IMG/VR virus record: IMGVR_UViG_3300044678_000925
Coordinates: 1-28,058 of that record
Direction: 5' to 3' (one strand)
Source: a virus
DNA length: 28,058 bases
Part shown: positions 1-7,640 of the stretch, one piece after another
Layout: every line of letters begins with the position of its first letter
Position numbering within the stretch: position 1 is the stretch's first letter
The notes under the pieces: generated by a model
What the model was told of the DNA's origin: nothing
Seen by the model: the letters and a program-made list of their open reading frames with translations, nothing else
The model's database searches: none
Translations under genes and position numbers: made by a program

Positions 1-38
1 TTGAAGACACCCTCGACCACGCTCTTTACGCTTTCCAT
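1..38 (-). CDS. Start of an unidentified gene, cut by the window edge
   Basis: An ATG at 38 opens a frame reading M-E-S-V-K-S-V-V-E-G-V-F that runs off the left edge of the window. No Shine-Dalgarno sequence precedes it. Instead a consensus promoter ends seven bases upstream, so the transcript would begin at or next to this ATG (a leaderless mRNA). Only 12 codons are visible and no function can be given. The main support is the fit between promoter and start codon; chance is the alternative. Confidence 0.5.
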   Translation of the reverse strand, partial: MESVKSVVEGVF

Positions 39-44
39 GGTCGG

Positions 45-73
45 AGTATACAGCCCCACGCGGGGCCTGTCAA
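45..73 (-). promoter_or_regulatory. Consensus sigma70-type promoter P1 with a palindrome in its spacer
   Basis: On the minus strand, TTGACA (73-68) is followed by exactly 17 nt and TATACT (50-45), a perfect -35 and a -10 with one mismatch. The spacer holds a GC-rich inverted repeat: CCCC and GGGG arms around GCGT, extended outwards as a bulged ACAG/CTGT pair (50-70). The expected start point is about position 38, the A of the next ATG. The promoter fills the gap between the epimerase stop and the next gene. The inverted repeat could be an operator or a weak hairpin; no T-run follows it, so it is not a standard terminator. Confidence 0.75.
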
Positions 74-1048
74 TTACAAACGTCCGTCCTGTTCGATGAT
101 CTGCTTTACACGCTGGATACGGGTCGGGTACTCCTCACCCATTGCCTGCGCCGTGCGGAAGACCCTCATGATCTCCTTGTCGTGCTCTAGGTAGGTGAAC
201 GGGTGCCCCTGACCAATGGTCGTCGACATCCGCTGGGTATCTAGCCAGTAGTCCCGGGCGTCAGCATTGCTCTCTGGGCATGGCACAAGGGCCGACTCTG
301 TAGCCCGTGCTACCCTGTCGGCAATCTCGAGCACCGTCGTGTTCTCCGTTGCGCAGTTCACAATGCCACGATGCCGGGTCGTAGCCGCCGCCACCAAAAG
401 GTGGGCAGCATCCTTGACGTGAAGCATTGGTCGCCGTGCGTTCTGGGCAGGGGCCACCTCTCGGTTCTTCGCCGCCTGCCAGCAGAAGGCATTGACTACG
501 ATGTCTCGGCGCATGTTCGGGCTCCAACCCCACAGCGTACCGAAGCGTAGGCAGATGGCGTCATACTCGTCTGAGGTCTTGTCGGGTGAAGAGATGTACT
601 CGTCGACCGCTACCTTCGCCCGGGCGTATGCCGTCAGCGGCTTAGTCGCATCCCCCTCTTCCGAGAAGTGATACTTGTCCGTCGACCCGTAGACCGACGC
701 CGAGGAGGCGACGACGTGCCGGGCTTCCGGGTATAGTTCCATGAGACGGATCGTCCCGATCACGTTGATGCGCTTGGTCAGGGTGTCGTCGATCTCCGAG
801 AGCGGGTCGTTCGACAGGCCAGCAAGGTGCACCACCACGTCCACGTTGGAAGGAAGCATCGCCTGCTTGTCCGAACGCAGGTCAAGGAACAGTTGCTCGT
901 CCGGTAGATGGTCTGCGTGATCGGTCAGGTCAAAGGTCGGCAGGAACCATCCGGTGTCTAGCCCGACAGTGTGGATGCCTGCATCCTTCATCTGCCGGAC
1001 CACGAGTGGCCCGACGTATCCAAGGTTGCCAGTGATCAGTGCTTTCAT
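74..1048 (-). CDS. NAD-dependent epimerase/dehydratase (extended SDR)
   Basis: This 324-aa protein resembles UDP-glucose 4-epimerase-type sugar-nucleotide enzymes. The N terminus has the dinucleotide-binding TGNLGYVG loop (residues 6-13), with an acidic residue (D31) ending the second strand, as expected for NAD preference. The active site is visible as SSASVYG (115-121, catalytic Ser) and YARAK (141-145, catalytic Tyr and Lys). Length is normal for the family. It starts at an ATG in an ATGA overlap with the reductase gene upstream, with GGAAGG just before it. It is the last gene of a sugar module (HAD phosphatase, RmlD-like reductase, epimerase) and probably changes a nucleotide-linked sugar for a surface or virion glycan. 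The exact substrate cannot be read from sequence. Confidence 0.85.
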   Translation of the reverse strand: MKALITGNLGYVGPLVVRQMKDAGIHTVGLDTGWFLPTFDLTDHADHLPDEQLFLDLRSDKQAMLPSNVDVVVHLAGLSNDPLSEIDDTLTKRINVIGTIRLMELYPEARHVVASSASVYGSTDKYHFSEEGDATKPLTAYARAKVAVDEYISSPDKTSDEYDAICLRFGTLWGWSPNMRRDIVVNAFCWQAAKNREVAPAQNARRPMLHVKDAAHLLVAAATTRHRGIVNCATENTTVLEIADRVARATESALVPCPESNADARDYWLDTQRMSTTIGQGHPFTYLEHDKEIMRVFRTAQAMGEEYPTRIQRVKQIIEQDGRL

Positions 1049-1839
1049 AGTCCCTTCCTCACATACTCCTGCACTGCCTCTGCCCAGTGTCGGAGTGCCG
1101 GTAGTTTAGTATTCTTTAGGTTGCCCCACATTGGGCGGGTCTTATCCTTGCGCGTTACGGCCATGACCTTTGCCTTGTTCCTTACCTGCTCACGAACGAA
1201 ACTTGCGAACACTGCCCAGTCGGTCGTGCCCTCGTTGGTTACGTGGTAGATCCCGGGATCACCATCGAGCGCAAGGTCGACGATTACAGGCGCAGCGTCT
1301 GGCATGTACGTCGGCTTGAAGTGTTGGTCACACGGCAGTTCCAGATTGTTCTGGCTGCCCATTGCGAAGTCAGCGAACGATGCCTTGAATGGAGACTTAT
1401 GTGGGCCGAACGGGCTACTGATCCGGACGACGATGCCGCCACGATCCAGCACTACCTGCTCGCCGCGCAACTTGCTCTGCCCATACACGGACAGTGCCCC
1501 ATGGCTAGGCTCTTCCTCATGCAACGTCCGGTTCTTTTCGTTGAGGTCGTAGACATAGTCCGTGCTAATGTACACCTGTCGGAAGCCAGCCTCGGAGACC
1601 GCGAGCGGGATGTACACGTTCGCCTCGTCGGCCTCGTGCGGCTTGCTTTCACAAAGCGCAATGTCCCGCTGGGCAGCACAGTTGATGATTGCCTTTGGAT
1701 TGGCATCCTTGATTAGGCCAATCAGTTCCTCACGGTCGGCCCAGTCTTTGCGGGAAAGGAACAGATAGGGGATGCCCCTCTCCCGTAGTGGATCGGCAAT
1801 GTGTTGGGCAGCCTGCCCCGTGCCAAGAATAACAATCAC
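1045..1839 (-). CDS. RmlD-like dTDP-4-dehydrorhamnose reductase family protein
   Basis: This 264-aa SDR enzyme is close in pattern to RmlD, which reduces the 4-keto group of dTDP-4-keto-rhamnose with NAD(P)H. The N terminus has a shortened nucleotide-binding loop (ILGTGQAAQHI). STDYVYD (92-98) matches the STDYVF motif typical of RmlD, and YGQSK (119-123) supplies the Tyr-Lys pair. At 264 aa it is slightly shorter than the usual 280-300. It starts at GTG (1839) in a GTGA overlap with the HAD gene and overlaps the epimerase by 4 nt, so the three genes are translationally coupled. No RmlA, RmlB or RmlC is in this window, so a complete rhamnose pathway is not shown. The enzyme may act on a host precursor or on another keto sugar. 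Confidence 0.8.
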   Translation of the reverse strand: MIVILGTGQAAQHIADPLRERGIPYLFLSRKDWADREELIGLIKDANPKAIINCAAQRDIALCESKPHEADEANVYIPLAVSEAGFRQVYISTDYVYDLNEKNRTLHEEEPSHGALSVYGQSKLRGEQVVLDRGGIVVRISSPFGPHKSPFKASFADFAMGSQNNLELPCDQHFKPTYMPDAAPVIVDLALDGDPGIYHVTNEGTTDWAVFASFVREQVRNKAKVMAVTRKDKTRPMWGNLKNTKLPALRHWAEAVQEYVRKGL

Positions 1840-2228
1840 TTCTTCACTCCCGTCTTTCCGCCAGTCATCTTCACGCCTCTGCGTGCGATGAACCAGTTGG
1901 CAATCTCCGGCCAGTTGTCGTCATATTTTATCGCCTTGTCGTCGATGTATGCAATCGCGGTCGGCTTTCCGAACCCGGTGTGGATCTTGTGGTATGGGAT
2001 GTGGTGCTTGTGCAGCCACTCTGCCATCCAGCGCGTGCGTTCGCCACGGTCGGCGAAGCCCTCCCATGCCCGGGACGAGTGGATCACGATGAGGTACCCT
2101 GCGTTCCAGAGTTTAATCATCGCATCCTTGGCGCCCTTGGTCGGCACGATCTCGTCCATGACCTCGATGGCTAGTGTATCATCGAAGTCAACGGCGATGG
2201 AACGCTGAATGATTTCGTCAATGCTCAC
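1836..2228 (-). CDS. HAD-superfamily phosphatase
   Basis: With the GTG start at 2228 this is a 130-aa protein. That GTG sits in a GTGA overlap with the stop of the metallophosphoesterase and follows the coupled pattern of its neighbours; an ATG at 2276 would overlap the previous gene by 52 nt and add an unrelated N terminus. All four HAD motifs are visible: DFDDT (14-18; nucleophile D14, acid D16), Ser at 51 in IHSSR, Lys at 88 in GKP, and the acidic pair D96-D97 in YIDDK. The cap is minimal, as in small sugar-phosphate or polynucleotide 3' phosphatases. Its place before two sugar-nucleotide enzymes suggests a sugar-phosphate substrate, but nucleic-acid end processing remains possible given the phosphoesterase next door. 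Confidence 0.8.
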   Translation of the reverse strand: MSIDEIIQRSIAVDFDDTLAIEVMDEIVPTKGAKDAMIKLWNAGYLIVIHSSRAWEGFADRGERTRWMAEWLHKHHIPYHKIHTGFGKPTAIAYIDDKAIKYDDNWPEIANWFIARRGVKMTGGKTGVKK

Positions 2229-3361
2229 TTGCCTTCGTACCTGCGTCCACGCCATGCGAGTGCAGATCCCGTCCACGAAGCGAAGTCAGCCTGCCACTCG
2301 CCTGCCTGCTCACCCCAGAGTTCAATGACTGAGAAGCCAGCCGACCATCGGCTGACCTGATGTTGCGCAAGGTACCCAAGTTCCGTGCGCTGGCACATCA
2401 TGCCCGTCGAGATGGCAACGATCTTTTTCTCTGGCAAGTCAGCAAATCCACCCACCGTTCGGAATGCCATACCCTGTGAGTGATCGTGCCCGCCGACAAC
2501 CGACACGCCCGCCGCTTCAGCGATAGGCAGGATCGATGCAGCGCCGCCCGAGTTGCGTGAGTACGTGCCATGCGTGGCGATAAGATCTGTCGTGATCTTG
2601 TAGTACGAACGTAGATGCTCTGGTCCGTTGAACACTGGCTGTTCGTCGAGGCACGACTGGATCCCCAGTGTGTCGAAGCGCAGCAGATTGGCCAACGAGA
2701 GCAACTCTACGCCATTGGCATCGACAAGGCCTACCAATTCAGGAGCCTTCTTTGCCAGCCACTTAGAGAAGCGGGCCTCGTGGTTTCCGTAGACAAACAA
2801 AATGCTCGCCTCTTTCCCAGCAGCAGCGCGGATTTCCGCGAGCCTTAGGTGAGCGCGAGCGAGTTCTTTCTGAACAGGGAGGCCGAGTCGTGGGTCCTTG
2901 TCGTACGAGGATACGCTAGTCAGGTCGAGGATATCTCCAGTGAGTACGATGCGGTCCGGACGCTCCGTTGCAAGGAACGTTAGGAATGCAGCGAAGACAT
3001 CACCGTCCTCGAATGGGAACTGGAAGTCGCCTGCGGCAACGACCAACTCGCCTCGGGTCAAGGAGGTAGGCTTCCCAACACGGGACAGGTACTTAACCTT
3101 CACAGGCTCCACTGGCTCAATGACATGTGGCACCCTTCCTAAGGAAGTATATATATTTCTATTATTAGAATTATCTACTTCCTTAGGAAGTACTCCCTTT
3201 GGAAGACTTCCAAGAGTATAACTGTTTTTTAACTGCTTGTCAAATCGTACGAAACGCTTCTGGGCTGCGTCCTTGGTCATGCCCAGCATCTTGCCAATCT
3301 GTGAGAACGAGAGGCCTTTGCCTCGGAGCATGGCGATATCGTTGTCGATATCTGAAGCCAT
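2225..3361 (-). CDS. Metallophosphoesterase with N-terminal helix-turn-helix
   Basis: This 378-aa protein has two parts. Residues about 5-40 form a helix-turn-helix of the kind in which a GKGLSFSQIGKMLG helix pair precedes a recognition helix (TKDAAQKRF). Residues about 105-300 are a calcineurin-like phosphoesterase: DFQFPF (112-117, where the family has DxH), GDILD (142-146), GNHE (192-195), H264 and GHDH (291-294). The first metal-binding His is Gln here. The 45-85 linker is low-complexity and Asn-rich; its DNA is AT-rich and holds a promoter and palindromes (separate entries). Start: ATG with AGGAGG 5 nt upstream. It heads the sugar-enzyme set. The substrate is unknown (nucleic acid, nucleotide or phosphoprotein). 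The HTH suggests DNA binding, possibly of its own gene. Confidence 0.8.
   Translation of the reverse strand: MASDIDNDIAMLRGKGLSFSQIGKMLGMTKDAAQKRFVRFDKQLKNSYTLGSLPKGVLPKEVDNSNNRNIYTSLGRVPHVIEPVEPVKVKYLSRVGKPTSLTRGELVVAAGDFQFPFEDGDVFAAFLTFLATERPDRIVLTGDILDLTSVSSYDKDPRLGLPVQKELARAHLRLAEIRAAAGKEASILFVYGNHEARFSKWLAKKAPELVGLVDANGVELLSLANLLRFDTLGIQSCLDEQPVFNGPEHLRSYYKITTDLIATHGTYSRNSGGAASILPIAEAAGVSVVGGHDHSQGMAFRTVGGFADLPEKKIVAISTGMMCQRTELGYLAQHQVSRWSAGFSVIELWGEQAGEWQADFASWTGSALAWRGRRYEGK
3133..3213 (-). repeat. Cluster of three GGAAG/CTTCC palindromes (putative operator)
   Basis: Three related inverted repeats lie inside the linker codons of the HTH-metallophosphoesterase. Site A is 3199-3213 (TTGGAAG, one base, CTTCCAA). 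Site B is 3176-3192 (TACTTCC, TTA, GGAAGTA). Site C is 3135-3147 (CTTCC, TAA, GGAAG). Centres are at 3206, 3184 and 3141, so the gaps of 22 and 43 nt are close to two and four helical turns. Sites B and C are also reverse complements over 15 nt (3135-3149 with 3176-3190), so the RNA could fold into a long hairpin around an AT-rich loop. Site A covers the predicted start point of promoter P3. An operator array or a structured 5' leader are both possible. Confidence 0.6.
3215..3243 (-). promoter_or_regulatory. Consensus promoter P3 inside the metallophosphoesterase gene
   Basis: On the minus strand, TTGACA (3243-3238), a 17-nt spacer containing six A residues, and TATACT (3220-3215). The -35, the -10 and the spacing are identical to P1. 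The predicted start is near 3208, at codon 52 of the gene and inside palindrome site A. It could drive the HAD, reductase and epimerase genes, or a shorter phosphoesterase lacking the HTH from an internal GTG or TTG. An exact match to another promoter in the same genome makes chance unlikely, but being within a reading frame lowers certainty. Confidence 0.65.
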
Positions 3362-3370
3362 TAGTTCCTC

Positions 3371-3616
3371 CTAGTTGCCTATCCCAAGGACCTTCAAGAC
3401 GACTGTAACAATCGCCCCGGCAGCACTTACTGCGATCCCCACACGCCATCTTAACGCCAGCGCATCTTTCTGTCTATTCTCATCCACAGCCTCGGCGCGA
3501 TGTTGAAAACTTTCTACCTCGCGCAGGCGATCCTCGATGCGGTCTAGGCGCTCAGAAAGATCTGAGCGTACCTCACGTATTGCCTCAAGGAGCGAGTGGA
3601 AGTGGGACGAGGTCAT
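3371..3616 (-). CDS. Small coiled-coil membrane protein (XhlA/holin-accessory-like)
   Basis: This 81-aa protein has a long charged amphipathic helix (about 5-50, many Arg/Glu/Asp with hydrophobics at heptad-like spacing) followed by one hydrophobic segment (about 58-78, VGIAVSAAGAIVTVVLKVLG). This is the layout of small phage proteins such as XhlA or Rz-like/holin-accessory proteins; the similarity is architectural only. It starts at an ATG in an ATGA overlap with the preceding tail gene and has no strong ribosome site of its own, so it is probably translated by coupling. It lies far from the main lysis genes (22.7-23.8 kb), so a role in virion assembly or membrane attachment is as likely as lysis. 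Confidence 0.6.
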   Translation of the reverse strand: MTSSHFHSLLEAIREVRSDLSERLDRIEDRLREVESFQHRAEAVDENRQKDALALRWRVGIAVSAAGAIVTVVLKVLGIGN

Positions 3617-6036
3617 CGGCCCAACTTCGTGTAAGAGAAGGTCTTCTTCTTCTTGCCCGTAGTGGTCGTCACCGTAGTGGTTGCACCGACGGTGGTAATC
3701 GTCGTCTTGGACTTAGGCTTGACTGAAATGTTGGCCGACGGCTGTTGCGGAATGTCCGTAGGGGTTCCGTCCTTCCCTGGTGCGGGCGGCGGTACGTTCT
3801 GGTCTTGCGGCTGAGAAGGCGTCTGTGGGCTAGTTTCCAACTGTTCAGACCCACCGCTGATAAACGGATCGCTAATCGGCACGGCAGACAGGTGCTCTGG
3901 CCCAGCATCAGTTGTAGGCTCGAAGACTGCGGTCTCAACGGTGATCTTGGAGATGGGGCTCTCTTCTCGGTAGGGTACCAACTCAAACTCGCGCTGGCTT
4001 CGGTTGTAGAAGTCGAACGACAACTCTTCGGAGCCGTCCTCGCGTCCTACCCACTGCTGCCCACGCAATGTTACATTGGTGTCGATGTTGACGAGGCCGC
4101 GCTTGATGACCACGCGCACATCGTCGCCGAGATTGTAGTTCTTGTAAGGGATGATGGCGCCGTCTACGACTGCAAGGTTGATAACCTTGAGGCGCTCGGG
4201 ACTTGACTCGTTCAGGTTGTACGCTGCCCGTGCAGAGACAGACTCCTGAGAGATCAGGTCCTCTTGGATGTCTACGCGGTCAATGCTGCCGTAGGTAGAG
4301 GCGAGGGCTGAGGTCGCGTAGTCTGACCAGATCTTGGAGGAGGAGGTCCCAAAGATGCTTGTCGCAATCAAGACGGCTCTTGTCCGGAGGTTGCGGAAGT
4401 TTGGGCTGTACGAGAACCGCTTGACATTCCACCCGTAGACTAGCCGCACGCTGTTGTTTGGCGTGGTAGCATAGTTCATGTCAAGGAAGAAGGAATCGTA
4501 ACTTTGGGTTGACGACTCAACCCTGTTGCCGAAGACGACCTTGCTAGTCGTGCCCTCCTGGGCAATAGCAGCCATGTTGAACAGGAACTCGCCACGCTGC
4601 TCGCCGGCGGTGAAGATGTCGTATGTCTTTGTGGCAGCATTGATCGTCCCCTCGACGGTAATAAAGCCAAGTCGGGAGTTGGTGCTAGTCCGGGCGGCGC
4701 TAAGTTCAGACTGCCAGATCTCGGAGATCGTTTTGTTGTCGTATGTTACAGTTGTTGACGGGTTGGAGATTACGGCAGACACGTCCGTCAGCGTCTGGTT
4801 TAGGGCCGCCATGTAGTCGATGCCGTAGAACACCGTCTCGTTGTCGGTAGCCTGATAGTCCTGAAGGATGCCCGTGCCGACTGTGCGGTACACGGCGTCC
4901 TCTTCATCCCATCGGTCGATCCGGTAGTGACGCTCAAGTGGCAAGCACTCGGCGATCTGGGGGTGGTTGTATGGCAGCGTGAAGAACGCCTCGCCGCCTT
5001 CGTTGAGATACGATGAGACACCGATGTACTTTGCGTCCGAGATCACGGCCCTAACGGTACCTCGACCGCGGCCCGATCCTGTCGTGTCCCACAGGGTAAT
5101 GCGGAACGGAGACTGGGAGAACCAACGGCCCTGTGCGCCAGAACCCGTAACCCTTGGGGCGCTGGTAATCTCGAGCACCTGCGTGTCAGAGATGGCACTG
5201 GTAGCGGCAGCGGTGATGGTTAGCGGGCCCACTGTGTTGCCCGTAACGAGGCGCGAAGCGACGCCGTTGAGGGCGGTGGCTGCGCCGATGTTTGACAGGG
5301 TACCAGTGCCAGCCTGGGAGAATGTTACAGAGGCGCTGCTAGACGTCAGTACAGACAGCGAGACGTCGCGCACCTCTGCCACAAGGACGAGGTTGCTACT
5401 TGACGGTAGCGGGGTACTTGACGACGTGATGACGATGTGATATGGTTGGATTGTGAAGGTGGTTGATCCACTCGTGACCGTCGAGTTGTAGGCGCCGGTA
5501 ATGGTGATCGCCCCCCCTGTGGTCGCCGTTACTGCCGCAGAAATAATGCCAGCAGCGGCGGTAACAGTGGTCAACCCCGTCACACCACCTGCCCCAGTTT
5601 TGGTCAGGGTGATTGGAGTTGTAGAGTCGTCGGTCATGATCGCGCCGACGCTGTCTCGAAGTTGGGCGGTCAACGTACGGGCAAAGCCTGCGGCAATCTC
5701 CGCAGTGCTGGAGGTGAAATGAACTTCTCGTGGTGTTACGCTAAAAGATTGCGTGCCGTCAGTGGTAGCGGTACCGTAGAAGGCTCTGATGTCCAGTTGG
5801 CCAACACCGGTGGCTGTGATGGTTGTCTGTGCTATGCCGGCTACCGCGGTGGCGCTGGAGATGGCGATAGCGATATCACCAATGGAAGTAGTGTCCTCAC
5901 TGAAGACAATGACGCCAGTGAAGGAAGTGTCGACAGCACTAGTGGCGCTGTCGTACACAGCCGCTGAAATTGTCCGTGTTCTGGTAAGGGTTAGATCAGC
6001 AGTGGAACTACTAAATTGAATGTAGTTAAACGCCAC
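3613..6036 (-). CDS. Tail/hub protein with three N-terminal Ig-like repeats
   Basis: This 807-aa protein has three parts. Residues about 6-101, 105-197 and 201-291 are three tandem beta-rich repeats, each opening with a version of (I/V)xF/ITSSST and ending before a short linker; they look like bacterial Ig-like (Big/invasin) domains. Residues about 300-690 resemble siphovirus hub or ReqiPepy6 Gp37-like tail proteins (GILQDYQA, VFYGIDYMAAL, and a C-terminal stretch of the type LRGQQWVGREDGSEELSF). The last 110 residues are low-complexity, Pro/Gln- then Thr-rich, with KKKK near the end. Start: GTG directly after the stop of the Dit-like gene (TAAGTG). Ig-like domains on virion proteins commonly bind surface carbohydrate weakly. 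Having them at the N terminus of the hub is the unusual point. Confidence 0.65.
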   Translation of the reverse strand: MAFNYIQFSSSTADLTLTRTRTISAAVYDSATSAVDTSFTGVIVFSEDTTSIGDIAIAISSATAVAGIAQTTITATGVGQLDIRAFYGTATTDGTQSFSVTPREVHFTSSTAEIAAGFARTLTAQLRDSVGAIMTDDSTTPITLTKTGAGGVTGLTTVTAAAGIISAAVTATTGGAITITGAYNSTVTSGSTTFTIQPYHIVITSSSTPLPSSSNLVLVAEVRDVSLSVLTSSSASVTFSQAGTGTLSNIGAATALNGVASRLVTGNTVGPLTITAAATSAISDTQVLEITSAPRVTGSGAQGRWFSQSPFRITLWDTTGSGRGRGTVRAVISDAKYIGVSSYLNEGGEAFFTLPYNHPQIAECLPLERHYRIDRWDEEDAVYRTVGTGILQDYQATDNETVFYGIDYMAALNQTLTDVSAVISNPSTTVTYDNKTISEIWQSELSAARTSTNSRLGFITVEGTINAATKTYDIFTAGEQRGEFLFNMAAIAQEGTTSKVVFGNRVESSTQSYDSFFLDMNYATTPNNSVRLVYGWNVKRFSYSPNFRNLRTRAVLIATSIFGTSSSKIWSDYATSALASTYGSIDRVDIQEDLISQESVSARAAYNLNESSPERLKVINLAVVDGAIIPYKNYNLGDDVRVVIKRGLVNIDTNVTLRGQQWVGREDGSEELSFDFYNRSQREFELVPYREESPISKITVETAVFEPTTDAGPEHLSAVPISDPFISGGSEQLETSPQTPSQPQDQNVPPPAPGKDGTPTDIPQQPSANISVKPKSKTTITTVGATTTVTTTTGKKKKTFSYTKLGR

Positions 6037-7005
6037 TTAGTACCACGCCTCACGGTAGGACACATTGATGAGACCGAGCGTGCTACCGGAGTACGTCGTT
6101 GTCAGCGTGGTTGCTGCATCATCAACGGGTGGGATAGATCCAAAGTTATAGACCGCAGTATCGATCACGTCCTGTCTCAGGGTCGTGACGTACGACCCGC
6201 CGGCAGTGGAACGGAGCCCTCGGAGAACCGTCTGGTTCTCGAAGTTGACATACCAACGGACCTCGTTCGTCGTGGTCTTGTCGATAAAGTCAAGGCTGTT
6301 GAGTTTGAGAACCTGAGCGTCCATAGTGAACGTGACCGACGCTACGGTCGCAGCCGCATAGGAGACAGCCGAGGAGTAGATCAACTCAAAGGTTGGGAAA
6401 GCGATAGCCGAACCCAGGTTGGGAAAGGACGTAGTCGCCGAAGACGCGGTAATGGCGATGCTCCGCTCGGTGGCTGAGAACCGATACGGCGTCTTTGCGA
6501 GCAGCGTGAATCCTACCGTAGCAGCAAAGCCTTTGGCGGATACGCCGATAGACTGCGATGATGTGAGTGTTACCGTGGGCAACGTGGCAGGACGAACGAG
6601 CATCATCATTGGCACGAACCCTGTTGAGTAGTTAGCGGTATCAATGGTCGCCTGTGAGAAGGCCAACTGGCGGAAGCCATAGTCAGCCTCGTATGATCGT
6701 GGGATGGGACGCATGGCATCAAGGAATCCCTGGATCTTGTCGCCAAGGTCTCCGCTCGATGTACCGAATACGCCGCAGACGATAGAGAGCGTACGAGTTC
6801 CGAGGTAGGTATCGGCTACGTCAGCCCCATCACGGAGCGCCCGCTTGTCGATGTACCCAACCAAGGGAGCCTCGTTGAACCGAACAGACAACACCTTATA
6901 CCCGCCCCGTGGGGCAGGAGTCGTTACGTCTGAGGCACCGATGCTATTGAAGTCAATGGTGTTTCCGCCAGCCGTCTGGTAGGTAATCGGTCGATTAAAA
7001 TCCAT
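6037..7005 (-). CDS. Distal tail protein (Dit)-like
   Basis: This 322-aa protein is beta-rich, with an N-terminal region (1-140) carrying the LGTRTLSIVCGVFG and LDAMRPIPRSYEADYGFRQL type segments seen in Dit/siphovirus tail-component proteins, a middle region of Thr/Ser strands, and a C terminus ending LINVSYREAWY, like the final strand of Dit. Dit forms the ring joining the tail end to the hub. It overlaps the upstream adaptor by one base (TAATG) with GGAGG nine bases before the ATG, and the next gene is the hub-like protein, the usual Dit-Tal order. In most phages Dit follows the tape measure protein; here it follows a head-tail adaptor directly. Identification is from pattern and position, not from an alignment. 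Confidence 0.6.
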   Translation of the reverse strand: MDFNRPITYQTAGGNTIDFNSIGASDVTTPAPRGGYKVLSVRFNEAPLVGYIDKRALRDGADVADTYLGTRTLSIVCGVFGTSSGDLGDKIQGFLDAMRPIPRSYEADYGFRQLAFSQATIDTANYSTGFVPMMMLVRPATLPTVTLTSSQSIGVSAKGFAATVGFTLLAKTPYRFSATERSIAITASSATTSFPNLGSAIAFPTFELIYSSAVSYAAATVASVTFTMDAQVLKLNSLDFIDKTTTNEVRWYVNFENQTVLRGLRSTAGGSYVTTLRQDVIDTAVYNFGSIPPVDDAATTLTTTYSGSTLGLINVSYREAWY

Positions 7006-7640
7006 TACCCAATCCTCCGCATCTTGCGGAGACGGGTTTCCTCTCGCCTCACGCGCTGTTGATTAGACAGTGCGATCTGGTTCATGGATAGGGCGGACAC
7101 GTCGGAGTTGCCCGACTGGACCTGCCACTGCTGGAATGCCACACGGTCAGAGAGCAGGCGGCTGAATGCCTCGGCCTGAGCCCACACGCGCACAGCGTTG
7201 ATTGCGGTTACATCCATGTCCGTCGTGGATGTGGACGAAGCGAGTTGGATGAATGTGCTATACCCAAAGATGCGCATCGTACCGGGCGATGAGAGCGTGT
7301 AGTGGGGCGGGAAGAAGATAATGTTGTTGTGCACTTCCCACCCTGAGTTCGGGCCGTCCGAGGTGGACGGGAAGACGGTCTCCTTGTACTTGCCGCCGCT
7401 GTCGTAAGAATCCACGCGGAACGGCCACGACACATCGGTAAGCGCAACGGAGAACACTGACCCGGAGACCGGCTGCGTAAACGCAGTCGTCTGGATAGCA
7501 TCCTTCGGATAGAACCCATTGACCCAGTCAATGCCTGAGTTGATGAGGTCATCGACCTCGCTGTCGGTCCAAGTCGCCCCGTTAGGGTCACGTAGGTCCC
7601 GACGAACCATTGTCCGTAGACTGCTAAGTGTTTCTGCCAT
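7005..7640 (-). CDS. Head-tail adaptor/connector-like protein
   Basis: This 211-aa protein has the usual start of phage adaptor proteins: an N-terminal helix LSSLRTMVRRDLRD followed by WTDSEVDDLINSGIDWV (about 22-40), then a beta-rich centre (45-135), and C-terminal helices rich in Gln/Arg (145-211). Such proteins dock on the portal ring and form the upper tail interface. The C-terminal 20 residues are strongly basic (RVRREETRLRKMRRIG). It overlaps the end of the glycosyltransferase gene by 17 nt and is followed by the Dit-like gene with a one-base overlap. GGAAG lies five bases before the ATG. Confidence 0.6.
   Translation of the reverse strand: MAETLSSLRTMVRRDLRDPNGATWTDSEVDDLINSGIDWVNGFYPKDAIQTTAFTQPVSGSVFSVALTDVSWPFRVDSYDSGGKYKETVFPSTSDGPNSGWEVHNNIIFFPPHYTLSSPGTMRIFGYSTFIQLASSTSTTDMDVTAINAVRVWAQAEAFSRLLSDRVAFQQWQVQSGNSDVSALSMNQIALSNQQRVRREETRLRKMRRIG

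Noticed and set aside
50-70. The GC-rich hairpin as an intrinsic terminator for the epimerase gene
   Set aside because: No T-run follows on either strand, and it lies exactly in the spacer of a consensus promoter, which explains its position better.
4478-4500. TTGACA-like sites elsewhere on the minus strand (for example near 4480, 11274, 13335, 15045, 16320, 17035, 22938, 26699, 27967)
   Set aside because: None has a recognisable -10 at 16-18 nt spacing, and nearly all are in the middle of reading frames.
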